Positions 46,782 through 53,901 of a stretch of DNA of 64,000 nucleotides are shown here, one piece after another; within the stretch, counting starts at the first letter, position 1, and every line of letters begins with the position of its first letter. The notes under the pieces are model-generated. The model did not search any database. It had not been told where the DNA came from and saw only the letters and a program-made list of their open reading frames with translations. The translations under genes and the position numbers were made by a program. This stretch comes from a candidate division FCPU426 bacterium (GTDB taxonomy: Bacteria > Oederibacteriota > Muellerivitia > Muellerivitales > Muellerivitaceae): the NCBI GenBank assembly GCA_003136635.1, contig PLFD01000035.1:1151-65150 (forward strand), read 5' to 3'.

Positions 46782-46956
46782 TAACCACCAAGGCACCAAG
46801 GGCACCATGCCGGCCTTCAATAAAGCTTTTAAAGAGGTCGGTATAGTACCGATTTCCATAATTTGTTTTATAGTAAATCGGCACAAGAAAATCTTTAATG
46901 TTTAAATCAAATTCCTCTTCTTGCCTTCCTTGGTGCCCTTGGTGCCTTGGTGGTTA
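46782..46956. repeat. 175-bp element with 26-bp perfect inverted ends (ACCAAGGC type)
   Basis: The left arm begins TAACCACCAAGGCACCAAGG (46782-46807) and the right arm is its exact reverse complement (46931-46956). Arms are tandem CACCAAGG units. The interior is AT-rich without an open frame. It lies between yceI and the aldo/keto reductase and shares the plan, not the sequence, of the CACAGAG elements. Confidence 0.85.
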
Positions 46957-47040
46957 GAGAAGTTTTTATGCCTTGCCCTTCCCTTGCAATCCGCACCCTT
47001 CCCCCTCTAGTCTGGCCTATCCCATTCGAAGGAGTCAGAA

Positions 47041-48033
47041 ATGCAAAAACGAAAATTAGGAAGCCAGGGTCTGGAAGTTCCCGTCCTGGGTTTAGGCTGT
47101 ATGGGTATGACTTTCGCTTACAACGGCGGCAAGGCCGATCCGGATGAATGCCTCAAAGTTCTGGACCGGTCGCTGGAATTGGGAATCAATTTTTGGGACA
47201 CCGCCCAGAGCTATGGACCCTTTACGAATGAGGAACTTCTGGGCAAGTCCTTAAAAGGCCGCCGTGAAAAAGTAATTGTGGCTACCAAGTTCGCCTGGAA
47301 AAACGGCGCGGCGGGTCCCGACACGCTGGATGGATCGCCTGAAAACGCCCGGGAAAGTTTGGAAGGCTGTTTAAAAAGATTAGGCACGGACTACGTGGAC
47401 CTTTACTATCTTCACCGCAAAGACCCTAAAGTACCAATCGAGGAAACGGTTGGCGCCATGGGCCAATTGGTCAAAGAAGGCAAAGTCCGTTATATCGGTT
47501 TAAGCGAAGTGGGCCCCGTTACCCTGCGAAAAGCCCACGCCGTCCACCCTTTAACCGCTTTGCAAAGCGAATATTCCCTCTGGGAAACGGGCCTGGAAGA
47601 AAAAATTCTTCCTGTGCTGAGGGAATTGAAAATCGGCCTGGTGGCCTTTAGCCCCGTGGGCCGGGGCTTTTTAACCGGACAGATTAAACGCTTTGAGGAT
47701 ATTCCGGAAAAAGACATGCGCCGCACCCTTCCCCGTTTTCAGGGTGAAAACTTCGCCGCGAATTTAAAATTGGTAGAAGCCGTCAAGGACCTGGGCGCCT
47801 CGAAGGGGGCTACCGCTTCCCAAACCGCGCTGGCCTGGCTGCTGCGGCAAGGGGAGGATATCACCGCCATCCCCGGCACCACCCATGTTCACCATTTGGA
47901 GGAAAACGCCAAGGCGGCGGAGATTCATTTGAGCGAACAGGATTTGGCGGGGATACAACAAATTCTGGCGAAAATTCCGATTTCGGGAAACCGCTATTCC
48001 GAAATGATGGCCAAAATGGTTTCGGCTGAATAA
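47041..48033 (+). CDS. Aldo/keto reductase
   Basis: A 330-residue NADPH-dependent oxidoreductase of the AKR13/YakC-like group: LGSQGLEVPVLGLGCMGMTF, INFWDTAQSYGPFTNEELLG (catalytic Asp and Tyr), ATKFAWKNGAAGPDTLDGSP, DYVDLYYLHRKDPKVPIEET (catalytic His), and GLVAFSPVGRGFLTGQIK. The cofactor end reads IPGTTHVHHLEENAKAAEIH. GAAGGAG precedes ATG 47041. The physiological substrate is unknown; such enzymes reduce various aldehydes and ketones. Confidence 0.93.
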   Translation: MQKRKLGSQGLEVPVLGLGCMGMTFAYNGGKADPDECLKVLDRSLELGINFWDTAQSYGPFTNEELLGKSLKGRREKVIVATKFAWKNGAAGPDTLDGSPENARESLEGCLKRLGTDYVDLYYLHRKDPKVPIEETVGAMGQLVKEGKVRYIGLSEVGPVTLRKAHAVHPLTALQSEYSLWETGLEEKILPVLRELKIGLVAFSPVGRGFLTGQIKRFEDIPEKDMRRTLPRFQGENFAANLKLVEAVKDLGASKGATASQTALAWLLRQGEDITAIPGTTHVHHLEENAKAAEIHLSEQDLAGIQQILAKIPISGNRYSEMMAKMVSAE

Positions 48034-48101
48034 TTCCAATCCAGCCTTGAAACATCGCCACGACTTCAAGGCCTCAGCTTTAAAAGGAAATCTTAAAACC
48101 C

Positions 48102-48209
48102 ATTCACGGAGTACACCAAGTTTTAAAGAGTTTATCGGCAAATCTTTAGCAGGGTAGACGGAAAAAAATACAGGTTTAACTCCAAGTAACTTCGTCGTTT
48201 CCGTGAAAT
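48102..48209. repeat. Degenerate palindromic element (CAC-NN-AG type)
   Basis: The left arm TTCACGGAGTACACCAAGTT and a right arm reading on the minus strand TTTCACGGAAACGACGAAGT match at most but not all positions. The rest of the 300-base gap between the aldo/keto reductase and glnN contains only this and a terminator. Confidence 0.45.
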
Positions 48210-48285
48210 CTTAAAATCATTCACAGCGATGCGGAATTTTCGGGAGTTTATGGTTTGATAAAACCGCTTCTCATCACGTCTAAAC

Positions 48286-48320
48286 AAAAAGGGCCGTTCC
48301 CTTTCGGGAACAGCCCTTTC
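48286..48320 (-). terminator. Rho-independent terminator of glnN
   Basis: Minus strand GGGCTGTTCCC and GGGAACGGCCC arms around GAAA are followed by TTTTTG. It is directly downstream of glnN. Confidence 0.9.
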
Positions 48321-48336
48321 AATAGCTGCAGTTTGC

Positions 48337-50508
48337 TTAGTACTGGAACAACATCTCCCGGTACTTCGGCAAAGGCCACGCTTCGTCATCCACATAACCT
48401 TCCAGCCAGTCCGCCAACTCGCGGACTTTAAGCATTTGCGGTATCACGGAATCCTTTAAGGAAGCCGCGATCTGGTGCAGACTCGAACCTTCGTTCGCCT
48501 TATCAATCAACTCATCCAAAGCCTCAATGGCTTCGAAAAGATCGCTGGCACCCTTGGCCACATTCGCCAAAAGATCGTTTTGACCCTTTTGACCGCTCTT
48601 CAACACCGCGGCTGTCAAACCAATCGTGTTGGCTAACTTGGATTGGTAGCCAATCACCGCCGGCAAAATCTGATTGCGGGCAATGTCCACCGTCGCGTTG
48701 GCTTCGATGTTGGTCACCTTCACATAACGTTCCCACATGATCTCTTCGCGGGCGTCGTATTCCTTCTCGTTCAATACTTTGTATTTCTCGAAAAGTTGTT
48801 TGTATTCTTTCTTCTTCATGGCATGCAAGGCCTCAATAGTCGTCTTGAGGTTCGGCAAGCCGCGCTTGGCCGCTTCCGCGTGCCATTCGGCGCCGTAGCC
48901 GTTGCCGTTAAAGAGAACCCGTTTGTGTTCTTTAATTTCTTTTTGAAGCACTGTCGCCAAAGCGCTGTTGAAATCACCCTTCGCGCCTTCAAGCTCCGTG
49001 GCGATACGGTCAATCGACTCCGCCACAATGGTGTTCAAAATAGTGTTCGGCCAGTAGATGGCGGCCGTGGAACCTACCGCGCGGAACTCGAACTTGTTGC
49101 CCGTAAAGGCAAAAGGCGAGGTACGGTTACGGTCGGTCGCATCTCTGGGTAAAGGCGGAAGGGTCGAAACACCCAATTCCATAACGCCTCCCGACTTGCT
49201 GGAGGAAGGCTTGCCTTTTTCCAATTGATCAATGACGTCCTGCAATTGATCTCCCAGGAAGATGGAAATAATCGCCGGAGGAGCTTCATTCGCGCCCAAA
49301 CGGTGGTCATTACCCGGTCCGCTGATGCCGATACGCAAAAGTTCCGCGTATTTATCGACCGCGGCGATGATCGCTACCAGGACCGCCAGGAACTGCGCGT
49401 TTTCATGGGGCGTCTTGCCCGGCTCCAGCAGGTTTTCATTTTCATTGGTCGACATGGACCAGTTGTTGTGCTTCCCGTTACCGTTGATACCGGCAAAAGG
49501 CTTTTCATGCAGCAGGCAGACCAGGCCATGACGGATGGCGATCTTGCGCATCAATTCCATCACGATCATATTGTGATCGGCGGCAATGGATGACTTTTCG
49601 AAAATGGGGGCCATTTCAAACTGGGCCGGGGCCACTTCGTTATGACGGGTCTTGGACGGAATGCCCAAGCGCCACAATTCACGGTCTAAATCCATCATGA
49701 ACGCCAAAATACGTTCCTTAATGGCTCCGAAATAATGATCTTCCAGTTCCTGCCCTCTATAGGGAGGCGCGCCGAAAAGAGTACGGCCGCCGGCAATTAA
49801 ATCCGGGCGGAGTTCAAAATATTGGCGGTCAATTAGGAAATATTCCTGTTCCGGACCCATGTTCGTAAACACATGCTTTGCGGTTTTGTTACCGAAAAGC
49901 TTGAGTAAACGAAGCGACTGAACCGAAAGGGCCTCTACTGAACGAAGCAGCGGGGTTTTGAAATCCAAAGCTTCGCCGGTGTAGCTGACGAAAGCGGTGG
50001 GTATGGTCAAAGTCGCGCCGTTAATTCCTTCTTGAATAAAAGCCGAAGAAGTCGGATCCCAGGCCGTATAACCGCGGGCCTCAAAGGTGGAACGGGTTCC
50101 GCCCGAAGGGAAAGACGAAGCGTCCGGCTCGCCCTTAATTAAAGTCTTGCCGTCAAACTCAGCGACCGTTCCGCCTTCAGCGGTCGGATCCAGAAATGAG
50201 TCATGCTTTTCCGCGCCCAAACCGGTCAAAGGAATAAACCAATGGGTATAGTGAGTTACTCCGTGGGACAAAGCCCACTCTTTCATGCCCTGCGCGACCT
50301 GGTCGGCGATGGAAGGATCAAGGGCTTCGCCGCGAAGGGTAGTGGCTCTTAATTTCTTATAAACATCTTTGGAAAGGTATTGTTTCTGAGCGCCATCATT
50401 GAAAACTAATGAACCATAAATTTCAGTTCCGGGTTTAGCTTTATATTCTTCAACGGGAGGCATTTCTTTTTCGAGAGAAATTGCTATTTTTTTTCTGAGA
50501 TTAGACAT
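48337..50508 (-). CDS. glnN: Glutamine synthetase type III
   Basis: Makes glutamine from glutamate, ammonia and ATP. The 723-residue length is that of GSIII, not GSI or GSII. Motifs are GVTHYTHWFIPLTGLGAEKH, DSFLDPTAEGGTVAEFDG, FSGKxLIKGEPD-like TLIKGEPDASSFPSGGTRST, then MGPEQEYFLIDRQYFELRPD, PAQFEMAPIFEKSSIAADHN, GLVCLLHEKPFAGINGNGKH and GANEAPPAIISIFLG. GGAGATATAAATC precedes ATG 50508. I found no sigma-54 site in the 110-base leader, so it probably has its own promoter after the porin terminator. It belongs with glnK, amtB and the APC-PII gene in a nitrogen-assimilation island. Confidence 0.96.
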   Translation of the reverse strand: MSNLRKKIAISLEKEMPPVEEYKAKPGTEIYGSLVFNDGAQKQYLSKDVYKKLRATTLRGEALDPSIADQVAQGMKEWALSHGVTHYTHWFIPLTGLGAEKHDSFLDPTAEGGTVAEFDGKTLIKGEPDASSFPSGGTRSTFEARGYTAWDPTSSAFIQEGINGATLTIPTAFVSYTGEALDFKTPLLRSVEALSVQSLRLLKLFGNKTAKHVFTNMGPEQEYFLIDRQYFELRPDLIAGGRTLFGAPPYRGQELEDHYFGAIKERILAFMMDLDRELWRLGIPSKTRHNEVAPAQFEMAPIFEKSSIAADHNMIVMELMRKIAIRHGLVCLLHEKPFAGINGNGKHNNWSMSTNENENLLEPGKTPHENAQFLAVLVAIIAAVDKYAELLRIGISGPGNDHRLGANEAPPAIISIFLGDQLQDVIDQLEKGKPSSSKSGGVMELGVSTLPPLPRDATDRNRTSPFAFTGNKFEFRAVGSTAAIYWPNTILNTIVAESIDRIATELEGAKGDFNSALATVLQKEIKEHKRVLFNGNGYGAEWHAEAAKRGLPNLKTTIEALHAMKKKEYKQLFEKYKVLNEKEYDAREEIMWERYVKVTNIEANATVDIARNQILPAVIGYQSKLANTIGLTAAVLKSGQKGQNDLLANVAKGASDLFEAIEALDELIDKANEGSSLHQIAASLKDSVIPQMLKVRELADWLEGYVDDEAWPLPKYREMLFQY

Positions 50509-50616
50509 GATTTATATCTCCTTGAAACCTTGAGTTTGTAATGTTGGGGGGTAACTTCGTCATTCACTTAAACGGAAACAAAAAACCTTACATTTTCTTT
50601 ACTTTTTATTTTGGGA

Positions 50617-50687
50617 TTTAAAAAACCGGTCGGGTGTTGGAGGAATGGCGCTCAACTTTGCCACTTTCCTAAACCCGACCGGCCTCT
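50617..50687 (-). terminator. Long hairpin terminator between porin and glnN
   Basis: Perfect 10-bp arms CCGGTCGGGT (50626-50635) and ACCCGACCGG (50673-50682) enclose a 37-base loop and are followed on the minus strand by TTTTTT. The large loop is unusual for a simple terminator. Confidence 0.75.
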
Positions 50688-50732
50688 TAAATTTTCAGCA
50701 ACAAACCGCTAACAACTTTTTGAAACTAAACT

Positions 50733-51896
50733 TTAGAACACGATCGCAGTATCTAAAGTCGTGGTCAACTGATCAGCACTATGAGCGGTAAACGGACCAG
50801 CATGAGGACCAGGAACAACACCGTTAACAACGGCGTAGTCATAACGGCCTTCCAACGAAACGGTGAAAGCGGAAGTCAGGTTATGAGTAATAGTCAAAGT
50901 AGCATCGCGACCTTCGTCTTTCTGACCAATACCTAAACCGTAAATTCCCAAGGTTCCGCCATTATCAGACACTTCTTCTAAACGAAGAGCGGCTGAATAA
51001 TCGCTGGAAAGAGCTAACTTGGCATACAAGTCCGCACCCCAGAAATCAGCAGTTCCGATTCCATTTTCTCCGCCAGCTTCCGCATCCAACGCGAAAGTCA
51101 AGTCAGAGGCAGCGTTAAAGCCAATGATGGCTTCGCCAACATATCTGTTAAGACCAGCCGGTATAACAGGCAAAGGAGCCTGGGATCCCGGACCATCTAC
51201 TCCGTTCAAGGTGACACTCCAAACTGAATTAGGCGTCCAAGCTAAGGACAATCCATAAGTCTGGATCAATGAATCGGTAGTAATCGCAGTATTAACAGCA
51301 TTGTTCCAACCGTTAGTGGCATAGCCCGTCAATTTGAAAGTTGAATCGGGAGCGAAAGCTACGCTAACACCTTGGTGCCACAAGGGAATGGTGTACCAGA
51401 AAAGCAACGAACGGCTGATGTTCCAGTTGCCCGTGCTTTCAATGACTTCATTACCCATCCAGGTCACAAAACGACCACCAGATAAAGTAAATACGCCCGG
51501 AGCGTAAGAAACATAAGCTTGTTCCACGTCAATTCCAGGAACGGCAGAACCAATTGCTAAATTGGCTTCTTGTCCATAGGCCAAAACCAAATGACCACTG
51601 GCCAATCCCTGGGTCGCGGTGGCTTTTAATTCAGCCAAGCCCAAGGTATAGGAACCATCCGTACCATCAAAAAAAGTTCCAAGATTTCCCGCACCGTTGG
51701 CTTTATTGGCCGCATTAGTGAAATTGTACGAATAGTACGCATCCACCATTCCATCAATCACAACCGCCGGAGGCGCTGGCGTAGCCGCAGCCGTAGGTGC
51801 TGGTGTCGCCGCGGTTTGAGCCAAAACGGGCGATAAGCCACCCGCCATGACGAGCGCAGCAACCAAACCCATCAAATTTTTAATAAACTTGTTCAT
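50733..51896 (-). CDS. Outer-membrane porin-like beta-barrel protein
   Basis: A 387-residue protein with a signal peptide (LVAALVMAGGLSPVLAQ), an Ala/Pro/Thr spacer (TAATPAPTAAATPAPPA) and a barrel of alternating strands (VIDGMVDAYYSYNFTNAANK, SGRFVTWMGNEV-like GGRFVTWMGNEVIES, VSVAFAPDSTFKLTGYATNG) ending with aromatic Phe (TAIVF). It resembles the BBP2/OprB-like general porins of unknown specificity. The upstream region carries a sigma-54-type site, so it is probably induced under nitrogen limitation and may admit ammonium, amino acids or another N-source through the outer membrane. A strong AGGAGG precedes ATG 51896. Confidence 0.82.
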   Translation of the reverse strand: MNKFIKNLMGLVAALVMAGGLSPVLAQTAATPAPTAAATPAPPAVVIDGMVDAYYSYNFTNAANKANGAGNLGTFFDGTDGSYTLGLAELKATATQGLASGHLVLAYGQEANLAIGSAVPGIDVEQAYVSYAPGVFTLSGGRFVTWMGNEVIESTGNWNISRSLLFWYTIPLWHQGVSVAFAPDSTFKLTGYATNGWNNAVNTAITTDSLIQTYGLSLAWTPNSVWSVTLNGVDGPGSQAPLPVIPAGLNRYVGEAIIGFNAASDLTFALDAEAGGENGIGTADFWGADLYAKLALSSDYSAALRLEEVSDNGGTLGIYGLGIGQKDEGRDATLTITHNLTSAFTVSLEGRYDYAVVNGVVPGPHAGPFTAHSADQLTTTLDTAIVF

Positions 51897-52349
51897 CTCT
51901 TCCTCCTAAATAAAATTAAACGACAAAATTCAACGTCGACTTCATTACAACAACCTTCTCGAACAGCATTCAGAGACAAGAAGGGTTCGGCAATTCCGTG
52001 CTTTGAATAAAGCAAGCCTTATGCCAATCCAACACCCGGAATAACCTCGTTGCAAATCGGTAAATTCTATGTGAAATCACGTATTTAAAACAACTTTTTG
52101 AGCTTTTATTTTTTAAAACATCAACCATATTTGGCCTAAATTGTCCTTATCTACAATTTTGATTAATACCCACTTCCTTCAAAAACCCCATCAAATTCAG
52201 CAAAATTAGGTTTTTTTGAATTTTAACCCCATCAAAAAACACATTTGAAAACTACAACGAATCATTACATTAGGATTCTGTTTAAATTGGAAAAAAGCGG
52301 TCTTAAATTGTTAAATAACCTTCTGTTAGATGACCCAACAGGTTAATAG
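51897..52349. other. Porin upstream region, AT-rich, no gene
   Basis: Apart from the sigma-54-type site near 52011-52026 and the terminator at its right end, this stretch holds no open frame or repeat I can support. The part beyond 52080 is strongly AT-rich. Confidence 0.55.
52011..52026 (-). promoter_or_regulatory. Sigma-54-type promoter of the porin gene
   Basis: The minus strand reads TGGCATAAGGCTTGCT: GG-N10-GC with -24 TGGCA and -12 TTGCT, close to the RpoN consensus. It lies about 115 bases before the porin start. Confidence 0.75.
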
Positions 52350-52383
52350 AAAAGGGCCTCCCCTTTCGGAGAGAGCCTTTTCC
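52350..52383 (-). terminator. Rho-independent terminator
   Basis: Minus strand AAAAGGCTCTCTCC pairs imperfectly with the GGGGAGGCCCTTTT arm around GAAA. It follows the lipoprotein gene directly. Confidence 0.75.
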
Positions 52384-52387
52384 ACTA

Positions 52388-53500
52388 TCAATAATTGGCT
52401 GTGTTAATGGAACCATTTGCAGGAATTGAACCATCGATAAAAGAACCACTCATACTTCCACCATTGGAAAGATTAACTGTATAGCTATAAGTAATAGTTC
52501 GGTTGCAATCCGACTGCAAAGTATAAGTGGTAGCAACACCATCCGAAATGGACTGTGTTCCTAAATCTCCCGACGAGACAATGTTACCAAACAACGAGAC
52601 GGAATATGTCACATCAATAGTACTTCCCGAACACAATAAATTAGCAGAATCAAGCTCAAAAGAAATTGTACCTGTTAGTTCTGTCGTGCAATTTCTATTA
52701 GCATTTGTAATTGAAACATTGCTTGAAAATAATATTGAAACCGGAATCGAATAATTCTTCGATATTCCAATATTGGAAGTCGCATTTGTTGCTCCACCGA
52801 GTAAATCAAATGCCGTAAAATTCAAGGAAGTGCTATTAGCATCACAAGAGTTTTTAGTAATCGTTAGGGGAGCCATTGATCCTAATGTGTTTAAAATAAC
52901 ATGGGAAGGCGAAACACTAAAAGCCGAAGACAAACCACTAGTTTGAATCGAAACTGGCACATCCAAATTCCCAGAATAGGAATACGAAACCGTAACTGGG
53001 ATTTGATAGCCCACCGAAGATGAATAACCAATAGACGTTGGATTAGTTGAAATGGTTTGCCCTGAACAGCTAAAAGTAACGGCGTAATTGCCCGCGCCCG
53101 CTATGGTTAAGGGCTGAGAACTGTAAAGATATCGGGTTTGGGTGGGGATGTTTACCGAATAAATACCATCAAAAGAAGGCGTAAACAATAAGGGAGTTCC
53201 GCCGGAAGTTTGAGTAGTTGTATTAATGGTATTACCGTTGGGATCAACCAAGTTCCAGGAAACACCGTTTTGCGAACTACCGCCATAGTTAACATAACAA
53301 CTGACATTAACAGGGCCCAAAGTAGCTGTAGGCGTTGGTGAATTGGTTGGCGTGGCAGTATTGGTAGCGGTAGCCGTTACAGTAGGAACATCATAGGGTC
53401 CATTGGGAAGTTGGGTGCTTTTACAACCCAAAATGAAACTAAAGCACATCAGTGAACAAAGAATAATTAGAGTCGAAATCTTCAAGTATTTGAGATTCAT
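52388..53500 (-). CDS. Lipoprotein of unknown function with PT spacer
   Basis: A 370-residue protein with a signal peptide and lipobox FILGC (Cys near residue 26). A short spacer TATATNTATPTNSPTPTATL is followed by Ig-like beta modules (GPVNVSCYVNYGGSSQNGVS, YSVNIPTQTRYLYSSQPLTI, LDVPVSIQTSGLSSAFSVSP). Asn/Ser/Thr are abundant and Lys/Glu rare, typical of surface beta proteins. It lies within the nitrogen island between porin and APC-PII but has terminators on both sides; a functional link is not shown. Confidence 0.75.
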   Translation of the reverse strand: MNLKYLKISTLIILCSLMCFSFILGCKSTQLPNGPYDVPTVTATATNTATPTNSPTPTATLGPVNVSCYVNYGGSSQNGVSWNLVDPNGNTINTTTQTSGGTPLLFTPSFDGIYSVNIPTQTRYLYSSQPLTIAGAGNYAVTFSCSGQTISTNPTSIGYSSSVGYQIPVTVSYSYSGNLDVPVSIQTSGLSSAFSVSPSHVILNTLGSMAPLTITKNSCDANSTSLNFTAFDLLGGATNATSNIGISKNYSIPVSILFSSNVSITNANRNCTTELTGTISFELDSANLLCSGSTIDVTYSVSLFGNIVSSGDLGTQSISDGVATTYTLQSDCNRTITYSYTVNLSNGGSMSGSFIDGSIPANGSINTANY

Positions 53501-53520
53501 ATTTTTCCCCGGAAATAATC

Positions 53521-53657
53521 AATTGTAACCTCTGAAAAACTCGGCCATCGCCGTCTTTTCAGAAAAACATTCAAAGAAACCCCACGATTTCTTGCAGAGA
53601 TCTCTGGGTCGCAACCTCTGTTTGAAGCTAACTATTAGTTTTTCAGAGATTACAATT
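53521..53657. repeat. 137-bp element with 21-bp inverted ends
   Basis: The left end AATTGTAACCTCTGAAAAAC (53521-53541) is the reverse complement of the right end (53637-53657) except for one base. The interior has a 12-bp palindrome CAGAGATCTCTG (53595-53606) and a TCTGAAAA/TTTTCAGA hairpin. It begins 21 bases before the lipoprotein ATG and so lies within its leader or promoter. It could be a MITE-like element or a structured leader. Confidence 0.65.
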
Positions 53658-53842
53658 AAAATTAGTTTTGATACTCATTAAGTGAATAATCGCGGAGCAG
53701 TTTACTATTCGAGGCCTAAACTTGAAAAGATCAAAAATAAAACTTCAAACTAAACAAATATTCACGGCAAATATTATAGTTTCATGAGGTTTTTTTAAGA
53801 CTTTGTAAATGACATCATTTCAACTTTGATTAAACCACTGGT

Positions 53843-53878
53843 CAAAAAAAAGGGCCGTCCCCTTTCGGGGACGGCCTT
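53843..53878 (-). terminator. Rho-independent terminator of the APC-PII gene
   Basis: Minus strand GGCCGTCCCC GAAA GGGGACGGCC, a 10-bp perfect stem with tetraloop, is followed by TTTTTTT. It is directly downstream of the APC-PII gene. Confidence 0.93.
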
Positions 53879-53901
53879 CCCATCTAAGCTTAATTTAAAA
53901 C

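Noticed and set aside
53521..53657. Lysine-type riboswitch
   Set aside because: The minus strand contains CAGAGGTTGCGA, reminiscent of the lysine-riboswitch start, but the conserved core beyond it is absent, and the long inverted ends fit a repeat element better.
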